The notes under the pieces are model-generated. The model saw only the letters and a list, made by a program, of their open reading frames with translations, was not told where the DNA came from and did no database searches. Positions 23,643-35,219 of a DNA stretch of 64,000 bases are shown here, in pieces. The stretch spans positions 558,001-622,000 of the forward strand of contig NZ_AP022565.1 in NCBI RefSeq assembly GCF_010727325.1, in the 5' to 3' direction. The position numbers and the translations under genes are program-made. Each line of letters begins with the position of its first letter. Within the stretch, counting starts at the first letter, position 1. Origin of the DNA: Mycolicibacterium alvei. GTDB lineage: Bacteria > Actinomycetota > Actinomycetes > Mycobacteriales > Mycobacteriaceae.

Positions 23643-24048
23643 CTGAAGCGTCGTCCGCTGTCGCATCGACGCCCACAGCGGCGCGGTGCCGCCGGTGCAC
23701 GCCACCGCGCCGGCAACAAGGGTGGTGATGATTCATCTGACGCGATATGCAGTGGTTAGCCCCCGACATAGTTGGGGATTATCGGAGTCGGCAACGACGA
23801 CACGGCGAGGTGAATCTCTCGTCGCTGCATGACAGGGGTGCTTCAGTTGGATCGGTCCTCTAATCACGACCACGATTTGGAGGTATCCGGTCACCTGTTC
23901 GATTTCGGGCCTGTCGGGTGGTTCGTTGTCACGGATTGTCACAACACAGGTGACACGCCCTGGGAAGCAGGGGACACCGGGGGACGGTTTTCCAAGCTCG
24001 TTGGGAATGCTGACACGCCCTAGGACGTAGGGGGACGCCTCTGGGTGG
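23643..24048. other. Non-coding end of the mini-island with TGACACGCCCT repeats
   Basis: About 400 bp without a convincing gene. TGACACGCCCT occurs at 23951 and 24011, 60 bp apart, each followed by GGG-rich sequence; the second copy is 28 bp before the att repeat. These could be arm-type sites for the missing integrase. Confidence 0.5.
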
Positions 24049-24093
24049 ACTGGGGGTCAAGTGGTCGCAGGTTCAAATCCTGTCAGCCCGACA
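24049..24093 (+). repeat. att copy at the island's right border: 3' half of tRNA-Pro(GGG)
   Basis: Identical to 22152-22196. To the right the gene content becomes ordinary mycobacterial chromosome, so this is the outer right junction (attR). The complete tRNA-Pro is expected left of the window. Confidence 0.88.
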
Positions 24094-24111
24094 AAGATTT
24101 ACGCAGGTGAG

Positions 24112-24145
24112 AGGCGGTTTCGGAGAAATCCGGAGCCGCCTTTTC
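24112..24145 (+). terminator. Hairpin terminator after the right att copy
   Basis: Stem GGCGG...CCGCC with an inner TTCGGA/TCCGGA stem and GAAA loop, followed by TTTT. Likely the original terminator of the chromosomal tRNA-Pro; also faces the convergent membrane-protein gene. Confidence 0.7.
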
Positions 24146-24164
24146 TCATTGCCTGGCTCGGCCG

Positions 24165-24539
24165 TCATGTACGTCGACGTCGGGCGAGGAACACGAAGAC
24201 CACCGTGGCGATGACCCGGACGACGACGTTCGCGATCAGCACGGTACTTGCGCCCTCCATGAGCATGTACCTGACCTCAAGGATTGCGGTCGCACCGTGA
24301 AACGCCGCGAAGCATACGGCGATGAACCGGACGGCGTCCGCGTCGCGTAGGCGCGCGGCCCCGATGGACAGCACGCCGATACCGAGTTCGGCAGCGGCCA
24401 GGAAGTACGAGAGCAGGTACTCGGTGGATCCGAGCGTGATGCCCACGGTGGCCGGGATGGCCGCCGGGCGGACGACAAGCACGACGGCCGCGGCAAGTGT
24501 CACCACACCGTGGACGATGAAGACCGCCCGCGTGAACAT
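24165..24539 (-). CDS. Small four-helix membrane protein
   Basis: 124 residues with four hydrophobic segments and a basic C-terminus (LARRRRT). The start ATG overlaps the upstream stop (TGATG), so it is the last gene of a three-gene unit. No family name can be given. First chromosomal gene to the right of the island. Confidence 0.8.
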   Translation of the reverse strand: MFTRAVFIVHGVVTLAAAVVLVVRPAAIPATVGITLGSTEYLLSYFLAAAELGIGVLSIGAARLRDADAVRFIAVCFAAFHGATAILEVRYMLMEGASTVLIANVVVRVIATVVFVFLARRRRT

Positions 24540-24898
24540 CACTGTCCCGATGCCCGCCGGACCTCGGCTTCGCGCGACACCAATTCGAGGCTGTCACCGA
24601 TGTCCACCGTCACCTCCGCCGCCGTGGCCTGGAACAGGCCGTAGAAGTCATTGGTCCTGGCGAAGGTGTGTGCACGGGAGAAGAGCGGCTGCACGTCGAA
24701 CACCTTCACCCGAAGCTTCTCTCGCGTGAGTCTGCCCAGTTCCCGGCCGGATTCGGGATCGGTGATCACCTGATCCGACTCGGACTGCACGGCAAAAACC
24801 ATGCCTGGCGTCACACCCGCCTCAGCCCCACGATTGATGACCAACGTGTAGTCGTCCTCGACGAGGGCGACCTGACCGGAGAGGGTGTGCTCGGTCAT
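24539..24898 (-). CDS. Small protein with FlgT_C-like beta-domain
   Basis: 119 residues; the ATG at 24898 overlaps the upstream stop (ATGA). The segment VALVEDDYTLVINRGAEAGVTPGMVFAV has the N-x-G-...-G-V-x-x-G-M pattern of small barrel domains such as FlgT_C. No signal peptide. It ends with a helical region. Function unknown; made together with the flanking membrane proteins. Confidence 0.7.
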   Translation of the reverse strand: MTEHTLSGQVALVEDDYTLVINRGAEAGVTPGMVFAVQSESDQVITDPESGRELGRLTREKLRVKVFDVQPLFSRAHTFARTNDFYGLFQATAAEVTVDIGDSLELVSREAEVRRASGQ

Positions 24899-25710
24899 GA
24901 TGCGGCCAGGGAACTGTTTTCGCGCAACGATGTTGACGCGGAGCCCACCCGAATTCGGGGCCGCGCGTCGTGGTCGCCCACGGCCGGCAACGCGTCGAGG
25001 GGGCTCGCTGTGTCCTGTTCTGTGCCGAGTGTGAGTTCGACCGCGGTCTTGGCCTGGAACAGGGCGATCATCGCGTGTTGTTGACGTTCGGCGCCAAAAG
25101 CGTTGAGCGCCAGCGCGAGCTTCTTGTCGACGTATTCGATCGAACGCTGCAGGTCTGGCACCGAGGCCACCCGGCCTTCCGAGCGCGGTGCGGGTTGGAT
25201 GCCGAGTCCGCCGTACCAACGGTGTGCGAGCGCACCGAGGGCGAACGAGCACACCGGGATCACCACGACGATGCACGCGAGGCCGAGAGAGTTCTGCATG
25301 GCGATCGCGCCGACGATGCCCAGCAGCACGGTTACGCCCACCGCGGTCACCATGCGCACGGCCGGGGGCACAGCCTCGATCGCCACCGACAGTTGCCGCA
25401 CGCTGCGGGCGACGTAGCGGGCAATGTCGGCGAGGAACGCGATGATGGCGGTTACGGCGTTGCGGGCGATCCGTCCGGCCTCATCGGCGTGCTGGCGCGT
25501 CACCGGGGATTTCGGCATCGTCCAGACGCGCTGTTGCGTGGACGGCGAAATGGCAACTGTCTCGGGTTCGCTGCGCACCTCGCCGGCGTCCGGCCCGACC
25601 GTCGGAGGCGCGGGCTCAGCGTTGGTCACATTCGCATCATCAGCCACATCTGCATCATCGCGCTGTTGCTCACGATGATGGTTCCGGCGCGCCGATGAAC
25701 GGCAATTCAC
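24895..25710 (-). CDS. Two-helix membrane protein, unknown
   Basis: Up to 271 residues; the first ~60 are low-complexity acidic/Pro-rich and the true start may be internal (for example MPKSPV at residue 65). Two adjacent membrane helices lie near 120-165, followed by a helical cytoplasmic part (SIEYVDKKLALALNAFGAERQQHAMIALF). First gene of the three-gene unit. Confidence 0.7.
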   Translation of the reverse strand: MNCRSSARRNHHREQQRDDADVADDANVTNAEPAPPTVGPDAGEVRSEPETVAISPSTQQRVWTMPKSPVTRQHADEAGRIARNAVTAIIAFLADIARYVARSVRQLSVAIEAVPPAVRMVTAVGVTVLLGIVGAIAMQNSLGLACIVVVIPVCSFALGALAHRWYGGLGIQPAPRSEGRVASVPDLQRSIEYVDKKLALALNAFGAERQQHAMIALFQAKTAVELTLGTEQDTASPLDALPAVGDHDARPRIRVGSASTSLRENSSLAAS

Positions 25711-25751
25711 AGCGACTTAGACGGGACACCGGCTCGGGTGTGCCGGCCGAA

Positions 25752-26372
25752 CTACGTCAGATACGTTTCGTTTCCGGTGGGGAATCCGCCGCCGTTCGTG
25801 GCGATGTGGACGTGGTCGTAGTGGTTGGCGGTGGGGCCGCCGCGGTCCGACATCATTCGCGGAGCCCTGCCGTGGGAGTAGATCTGCTGCCGGAAGATCA
25901 CATGGTTCACGCTGAAACGATCCGCATTGTCGAGGGCGTACGCGACGATCCGGTCTCCGAGCGCCTTACCTTCCGGGGTGGCGTAGTTCGGGATCATCAC
26001 GTCGATCGCCTGCCCATTGGGGTGCCACTTCATCGAATCGGCCCGGACCCCGCCGATGTCGAGAATCTGGGGGAAGCGTGCGCTGACGGCGCGGGCCGCC
26101 AGGATGGTCTCGACCTGTAGGCCCTTTTCCGGGGCGCGACCCGCAGGCAGCGGGAACCTCATGTTCCGGCGCACGGCGCGCTCGGGCGGTGCAACCGGAG
26201 CCGCAGGGGCGGCGGCCGGCCGGACGGCCGCTACGGGCACGACCTCGGCATCGCGCGTGGCGGTCGGCGCGGCGTCTGCGCCGACGACGATGAGTGCGGC
26301 GGCAGGCGCGACCACCGCAGCCATGGCTGCGGACCGGCGGCGCCGATCCATCTTGAACTGGTGTCTACCCAC
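25752..26372 (-). CDS. Secreted protein with ARB_07466-like C-terminal domain
   Basis: 206 residues with an N-terminal basic and hydrophobic export signal and an Ala/Pro-rich linker. The C-terminal ~130 residues (MKWHPNGQAIDVMIPNY...NHYDHVHIATNGGG) match a second protein in this window (33096-33737). The H-D and H-x-H pattern is like peptidoglycan D-Ala-D-Ala peptidase folds and could bind zinc. Probably a cell-wall enzyme; substrate unknown. Confidence 0.8.
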   Translation of the reverse strand: MGRHQFKMDRRRRSAAMAAVVAPAAALIVVGADAAPTATRDAEVVPVAAVRPAAAPAAPVAPPERAVRRNMRFPLPAGRAPEKGLQVETILAARAVSARFPQILDIGGVRADSMKWHPNGQAIDVMIPNYATPEGKALGDRIVAYALDNADRFSVNHVIFRQQIYSHGRAPRMMSDRGGPTANHYDHVHIATNGGGFPTGNETYLT

Positions 26373-26752
26373 GAGGACCGGACCCTACCGGCGGGACGGA
26401 CGATCACCGGAATCGCGGAGTTGTCTGGTGCTGTCGATGGCAACCAGTTCGTCGACCAGGCGTCAACCATGGCTTGACGCACCTGGGTGTGGCGGGAAGG
26501 CGAGGTGGGCATCGGGTGATTCCGGGCGAACAACCAGGTCAGGAATCCTCGCACGGACTGCTGCCGGTCCGGATATGGGGGGTGGGCGTGACGTTCGGGG
26601 CCGTCCCAATTCGGCTCGATCGGAGTGATCCGTCCCCGGGCGGGCAAAACGTGTGGCATTTACCACAGCTGTCGGTCAACAGTGCCTCCGGGGCGGCCGG
26701 TGACGGCGTAATTTGAGCGAATCTGGCCCGTCGAAAACGGGGAGGGTGATCC
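26373..26752. other. Intergenic region, no certain gene
   Basis: 380 bp between divergent genes. A minus-strand frame starting at 26659 includes RGFLTWLFARNHPMPTSPS but runs out of frame into the secreted-protein gene, so it is not called. GGGGAGGG precedes the amine oxidase ATG. Confidence 0.4.
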
Positions 26753-28116
26753 ATGACCGAGGTCGACTGTTGCGTAGTGGGTGCGGGGTTCGCGGGCCTG
26801 ACCGCGGCCCTGCGGTTGAAGCAGGCGGGCCGCACCGTGGCGCTGCTGGAGGCCCGTGATCGGGTTGGTGGCCGCACCTTCACCGAGGTGCTGCCGGACG
26901 GCACGTGGATCGACCGGGGCGGGGCCTGGATCGGACCGGGGCAGGATCGAATCAAAGCCCTGATGGTGGAGTTCGGCGTCGACGAATACAAGGAGTACGT
27001 CGACGGCAACGCGATGATGGTCCTCGACGGCAAGCAGCACCGCTATTCCGGCACGATTCCGTGGGCGATGAGCCCGTGGGCGATCGCCAACCTCGGCGCC
27101 GGATTACTCGAGGTGGAGCTCATGTGCAAGACGATTCCTTTCGACGCCCCGTGGGAGGCGAAGAAGGCCGTCGAGTGGGACCGGATCAGCTTGGGCGAGT
27201 GGATCAACCGTCATATGCGCTCCAAGCAGGCCCGCGAGATGCTCGAGATGGCGCTCGCCGGCATCTATACCTCGACGGGAGCCGAGGTGTCGTTGTTGTG
27301 GGCGCTGCACCAGATGGGTCGGGCGGCGGGCCTGGCTTCGTCATCTCCAACCGGGGCGGTGCCCAGGATGCTCGGGTGCGCGGCGGCATGGGCGCCATAT
27401 ACGGGCCGATGTCCACCGAACTGGTTGAGGCACTGCATCTTTCGCAGCCGGTGCACCTCATCGCGCAGGACAACGATGGTGTGACGGTCCACGCCGACGG
27501 AATGACGGTGCGGGCGCGGCAGGCGATCGTCGCGGTCCCGTTGGCCGTGGCGAGCCAGATCGTCTATGAACCGATGCTTCCCGTCGACCGGATGTTTCTT
27601 CATCAACGGATGCCCAGCGGGGCGGTCTTCAAGATCTCGGTCGTCTACGACACGGCGTTCTGGCGCGAGGACGGGCTGTGTGGGCAGTCCGCTGCTCCGG
27701 GCAGCGCTGCCACGTTGACCATCGACGCGTGCACCGATACCGGTACCCCGGGGATCATGTGCGTCATCACCGAAGGACCTGCCGCCCGCCGGCTCGGTCT
27801 GCTCGACGCCGCGGAACGCAAATCGGTGGTGATCGGCGAATTGATCGACCGGTTCGGTCCGAAGGCGGCGTCCCCGCTCAGTTATCACGAGCAGAACTGG
27901 ACAGTGGAGCGCTATTCGGGTGGCGGGATGATCAGTCACGCACCGCCGGGGGTGCTGACCGAATTCGGTCATGCCCTCCGGGAGCCGTGCGGGCGCATTC
28001 ACTGGGCCGGCACGGAGAGTTCGGCGGTCATGTGCGGCTGGATCGACGGTGCGGTTCGTTCGGGCGAACGCGCCGCCGCGGAGGTGTTGGCCGCCGAGAA
28101 CGTGGCGGCAGCGTAA
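26753..28116 (+). pseudogene. Flavin monoamine oxidase, frameshifted
   Basis: An amine oxidase of about 450 residues in two frames. The first frame starts at a good ribosome site, has the FAD motif VVGAGFAGLTAALRL and RVGGRT, and reads to LLWALHQMG. Near 27325 a single-base indel moves the reading to GGPGFVISNRGGAQDARV. The second frame ends with RIHWAGTESS and the FAD-contacting C-terminus. If real, the enzyme is lost; a sequencing error is possible because everything else looks intact. Confidence 0.88.
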
Positions 28117-28179
28117 TTGGCCCGCGTAGCGCCCCGACGAGGGTTACCGTGCAATTCGGCGGCGTTCGATCGCGAGGTG

Positions 28180-29462
28180 ATGCCGATGCGCACACTCGAC
28201 GAGTCCGTGCTGGCCGATGTCGACGAACAAGACCGGCCGGTCGTCGATTTCCTGCGGGCCACACCGGGCCGGATAGCGGTGCTGGCGGTGTTTCTGGTTA
28301 CGGCAGTTCTCATCGTGGGTGTCGCAGCGTCTGTGACGGAGTCCAGCCGGCAACGCCAACTGGCGACCCTGCGGTCGCACACCGAACCGCTGGCCGATGC
28401 AGCGCAACGGATCTACGGTGCGCTGTCGTCGGCCAACACCACCGCGGCCACCGCGTTTCTGGCCGGCGGCGTCGAACCGCCCGAGGTCCGCAAGCGTTAC
28501 GACGCTGCGATAGGGGAGGCGTCGGCCGGTCTGGTCACCGCATCGAATGGGGTGTCGCCCAACGACATTCCATCGCTGACGTTGCTCACCGACCTGTCCA
28601 ACCAGCTGGCGGTGTACACCGGCATGATGGCGACCGCTCGTGCGACCAACCGCGGCGGCCGCCCGATCGGCGTCGGGTACCTCAGCGAATCGTCCACACT
28701 GCTGCAGCAGTCCATCCTGCCCGACGCCGAGCGGCTGTACCGGACGCAGGCCGATGCCGTCACGGCAGCGGGACGGTCGACGGCCACACCACCGGTGTTG
28801 ATCGCGGGAGCCGCACTCGTGGTGGGGTTGTTGGTGCTGGCGCAGGTCTATCTCGCCAGGCGCAGTCATCGGCGCCTCAACCCTGGTCTGGTGATGGCGT
28901 CGGTGTTGATGGCCGCGCTCGCGGTGTGGTTGGCCGTGGCCGGACTGATGGTGACGCACGCGGTCAGCAGCGCCCGCATCGAAGGCGGTGAGCCACTGGA
29001 ATCGGCGGTGACGGCCCGGATTCTGGTTCAGCAGGCCCGTGCCGACGAGATCCTCGGACTGCTCAAACGCGGGTCCGATCCGCTCTCCGACATCCGATTC
29101 GAACAGCGCACCGCCGATGTCGGCCGGATACTCGACGGCCATCCGGTGATCGGGGCGCAGGACGCGTTGCGTGCCTGGACGGCATCGCACGCCGAGGCCC
29201 GGCGAACATTGGGCCGCGGCAACTACGCCGAGGCCGTGGCGATCGCGCGGGACGACGGGCCGCAGCAGTCCACGGCCCAGTTCGGCCGGCTCGACGAGGC
29301 GTTGGGGGCCGACATCGCCCGCCTGCGCGATCGGCAGCGCGACGGCCTCACCCGCGCCTACGAGGCGCTGAGCGCACTCCCGGCCGGTGCCGCAGCCATC
29401 AGTGTGCTGGCCGCACTAGCGGTGGCCGCCGGTGTCGCACCGAGGTTGAGCGAGTATCACTG

Positions 29463-29463
<1 letters not shown>
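28180..29463 (+). CDS. glnX: GlnX-like transmembrane signal protein
   Basis: 427 residues from ATG 28180; an earlier in-frame start at 28117 adds residues from the intergenic space. One membrane helix near 32-50, an extracytoplasmic helical domain, then two further helices around 210-265, a second helical domain and a C-terminal helix. In mycobacteria GlnX relays amino-acid sensing by GlnH across the membrane to PknG. The GTG/ATG of glnH overlaps its stop, so the three genes form one unit in the standard order. Confidence 0.85.
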
Positions 29464-32409
<2,946 letters not shown>

Positions 32410-32412
32410 CGC

Positions 32413-33051
32413 CTAAACGTCCGACCGGGTGACGCCGCGAACCACGGCGACGCAGAGGGTGGCGCATTCGGCCGCGAGTTCCTCGGGCGTTTCCGCGGGG
32501 TCCTCGAGCCAGGCTTCGATGATCTGGTTCACCCCGCCGACCATGAACTGTGCGCCACGGCGCAATTCGGCCGGGCCCGGCGCCGCCGACTGCAGCACAT
32601 CCGGTGCGAGCTGGACGATCAGGCCGGTGATCATCTCCAGGATGTGTGTGCGGTGCTCGGTCAGTCCGGCGACGCTGCTGACATCGCCGGTGGCGATGCG
32701 GTGGATGTGCGGGTCGGCCGCGATGATCTCGAGGAATGCGGTGAGTGCCGACCGGAGTTTGTCGGCCAGCTTGCCCGGGTCGCCGACGCCGGCGTTCACC
32801 AGCGCGGTCAGCAACTGATCCCGGACATCGTCGGAAATGGCGAACAGCAATGCGTCTCGGGTCTCGAACTGCTCGTAGAAGTAGCGTGACGTCAACCCGG
32901 CGGCACTGCAGACGGCACGTACGGTCACCTCGGTGATCCCGGATTCGCCCCAGATCTGTCGTCCCGCGGCGAGCAGCTTGCTCCGTCGTTCGGTGCGGCG
33001 GTCGGCCGCGCTGATGCCGCCGTATCCGCGCACCACCTGTACGCGCTTCAT
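32413..33051 (-). CDS. TetR-family transcriptional regulator
   Basis: 212 residues from ATG 33051. HTH near 25-65 (VRAVCSAAGLTSRYFYEQFETRDAL), followed by an all-helical ligand domain. It converges on pknG, with stops 3 nt apart. No clear operator palindrome seen just upstream; target unknown. Confidence 0.88.
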   Translation of the reverse strand: MKRVQVVRGYGGISAADRRTERRSKLLAAGRQIWGESGITEVTVRAVCSAAGLTSRYFYEQFETRDALLFAISDDVRDQLLTALVNAGVGDPGKLADKLRSALTAFLEIIAADPHIHRIATGDVSSVAGLTEHRTHILEMITGLIVQLAPDVLQSAAPGPAELRRGAQFMVGGVNQIIEAWLEDPAETPEELAAECATLCVAVVRGVTRSDV

Positions 33052-33095
33052 CGACAGCACCCTACCTGCCGACTCAACGTTGCCCCTTCGGCTTC

Positions 33096-33737
33096 CTAGC
33101 GGCTTATCGACCCCAGGAAATAGGTCTCGTGCCCGGTGGGATACCCGCCACCGTCGGTGGCGATGTGCACATGGTCGAAGTGATTGGCAGTCTCGTTGCC
33201 GTAGTCCGCGGTCCAGTGCGGTGCGCCGATCCCGGGATAGAGGCCCTGACGCCAGATCGCATGCAGCACACCCCAACGTTCGGCGTTGGCCAGGGCGAAA
33301 CCGGCGATCTGATTTCCGAGCTCGATGCCCTGCTTGGAGTGGTAGTTCGGGATCATCACGTCGATGGCCAGACCGTTGGGGTGCCACTTCAGCGCGTCCT
33401 GCCGATACCCGCCGATCGTGGTGATCTCGGGGAACATCACAGCGATGGCACGGGCCACCCAGATCGTCTTGAGTTGCAGCCCGCCCTCGGGCGCCGGGCC
33501 TTTCGGCAGGGAGAACTGGAAGTCACGGGCCACGACGGGTGCGCTGGCCGCCACCAACTCGGCCTGAGCCGGGACCGGCACCGGTGGCTGACTGCTGGGC
33601 GGCGGTGTTACCGATGGGGCCTCCGGACGCCACTTCGACTCGGTGCTCTGCGCATACACCATGCCCCCGGCGAGAGCGACCGAGGCGGCAAGTGCCAGCA
33701 AGCGTCCTGCGCCGCCGGCCAACCGTCGTTTCCCCAC
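33096..33737 (-). CDS. Secreted protein, paralogue of the 25752 gene
   Basis: 213 residues with a signal peptide (LLALAASVALAGGMVYA), Pro-rich linker and the same C-terminal domain as 25752-26372 (LKWHPNGLAIDVMIPN...NHFDHVHIATDGGG). Likely cell-wall directed. The two copies flank the amine oxidase and glnX-glnH-pknG genes, suggesting a duplication on either side of that cluster. Confidence 0.82.
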   Translation of the reverse strand: MGKRRLAGGAGRLLALAASVALAGGMVYAQSTESKWRPEAPSVTPPPSSQPPVPVPAQAELVAASAPVVARDFQFSLPKGPAPEGGLQLKTIWVARAIAVMFPEITTIGGYRQDALKWHPNGLAIDVMIPNYHSKQGIELGNQIAGFALANAERWGVLHAIWRQGLYPGIGAPHWTADYGNETANHFDHVHIATDGGGYPTGHETYFLGSISR

Positions 33738-33858
33738 GGCAGCAATCTACTGCGGTCACCGCCGCGGCGGGTAATCTTTGCCATCGGCGGGGCCCGGTCC
33801 TGCCCGACACGTAGTAATACCCATTCGCACAGTGCTCTCAGACCGGCAGACTGGAGCC

Positions 33859-35160
33859 ATGCCCATCGATGAGGTCGTTCCGACCTCGGACACCGTCGCC
33901 CGCGACACCACACGCGACCGCGACCGCGCCGTCGACGTGGCGCGCCTGGGCGCCCTGCTCGTGGTCATGTTCGGGCACTGTGCCCTGCTGTTGGCCACCA
34001 TCGACTCCGGCGGCGTGCGGGTCGGCAACATCCTCGGCGCGTTGCCTGCGCTGGCCCCGGTTACCTGGGTGCTGCAGGTGATGCCGCTGTTTTTCATGGC
34101 CGGTGGGGCCGCGGGCGCCTACAGCTGGCGCGACGGACGACCCTGGGGAGAATGGCTGCTCGCCCGCGCACAACGGCTGTGCCGGCCGGTGTTCTGGTAC
34201 CTGGCCGTGTGGACGGTGGTCCTGCCGGTGGTCCACGCGACGATGGGAGCCTCGTCCGCGTCGGCACTCGGGCGCGAATGCGTGGCGCTGCTGTGGTTCC
34301 TGGGCGTCTACCTGGTGGCGCTCGCCTTTGTCCCGGCGCTGATGCGCCTGACCACCGGTCGGACCCTGGCCTGGGTGGTCGCCGGACTGCTCACCACGTC
34401 CGCGGTGGTGGATGCGATCCGGTTCGCAGTGGGAACGCCCGAGGCGGGCACCGCCAACCTGATCATCGTTTGGCTGATCCCGGTCGTGATCGGGGTGGCC
34501 TATGCGCGTCACCTGATCTGTGCACGGCGGGCGCTGGGGATCGCAGTCGTCGCCTTGACCGCGCAGGTAATCCTCGCTCTCACCGGTATTTACGACGTGT
34601 CCCTGGTCGTCACCGGAACCGAGCGGGTGTCCAACGTGTCACCTCCGACGCTGCTGCTGGCACTGCAGTGCATCTGGATGCCATGTCTGTTCATCGCCGC
34701 CGCGAACCCGGTCCGGCGCTGGGCCGCCCGTCCACGCGTCTGGTACGTGGTGGCGATGGGCAACGGGGGAGCCATGACGCTGTACCTGTGGCACATCCCG
34801 GTGATCGCGATCGCCGCGTTCAGCCTGCACGCTCTCGGCCTTGACGCCTTCGATCCACATGCCCCGGGCTTCTGGGCCCACCTTGCCCTGCGCGCAGCCG
34901 TTTTCGCCGTTCTCATGGCGGTGGCTTTCCGGCTGCTGTCACCACTGGAACACCGTCCGCTTCCGTGGTGGGACAGCCGGGTTCTGATCAGCGGGCCCCG
35001 GTCGGTACTGACCGGTGTCCTGCTGTGCGTCGCCGGTACCACATTGACGCTGATGGCCAAGAACGGGCTCGACGGTGTGCTGGGATGGTCAGCACTCGTC
35101 GGATTCGTCATCGCGGTCGTCGCTGCGCGGGCCAGCGCGGGCAGGGCTGTCACGGTCTGA
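33859..35160 (+). CDS. Acyltransferase-3-like multi-pass membrane protein
   Basis: 433 residues from ATG 33859; earlier frames lie in the promoter area. About ten hydrophobic helices. The first region RAVDVARLGALLVVMFGHCALL with a His in helix 1 and the central LYLWHIPVIAI are typical of acyltransferase-3 proteins that O-acylate surface glycans or lipids. Substrate unknown. Confidence 0.8.
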   Translation: MPIDEVVPTSDTVARDTTRDRDRAVDVARLGALLVVMFGHCALLLATIDSGGVRVGNILGALPALAPVTWVLQVMPLFFMAGGAAGAYSWRDGRPWGEWLLARAQRLCRPVFWYLAVWTVVLPVVHATMGASSASALGRECVALLWFLGVYLVALAFVPALMRLTTGRTLAWVVAGLLTTSAVVDAIRFAVGTPEAGTANLIIVWLIPVVIGVAYARHLICARRALGIAVVALTAQVILALTGIYDVSLVVTGTERVSNVSPPTLLLALQCIWMPCLFIAAANPVRRWAARPRVWYVVAMGNGGAMTLYLWHIPVIAIAAFSLHALGLDAFDPHAPGFWAHLALRAAVFAVLMAVAFRLLSPLEHRPLPWWDSRVLISGPRSVLTGVLLCVAGTTLTLMAKNGLDGVLGWSALVGFVIAVVAARASAGRAVTV

Positions 35161-35169
35161 TTCACCAAG

Positions 35170-35201
35170 GCACCCGTGCATCGGATTCCAGGACCGGGTG
35201 C
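35170..35201. terminator. Weak hairpin between convergent genes
   Basis: GCACCCG / CGGGTGC stem with an 18-nt loop between the acyltransferase-like gene and icl2. Long loop and no T-tract, so only tentative. Confidence 0.3.
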
Positions 35202-35219
35202 GAACACCCGGCGAAAACC

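Noticed and set aside
27678..28991. 437-codon frame through the amine oxidase and glnX genes
   Set aside because: Arg/Gly-rich shadow frame with no family features.
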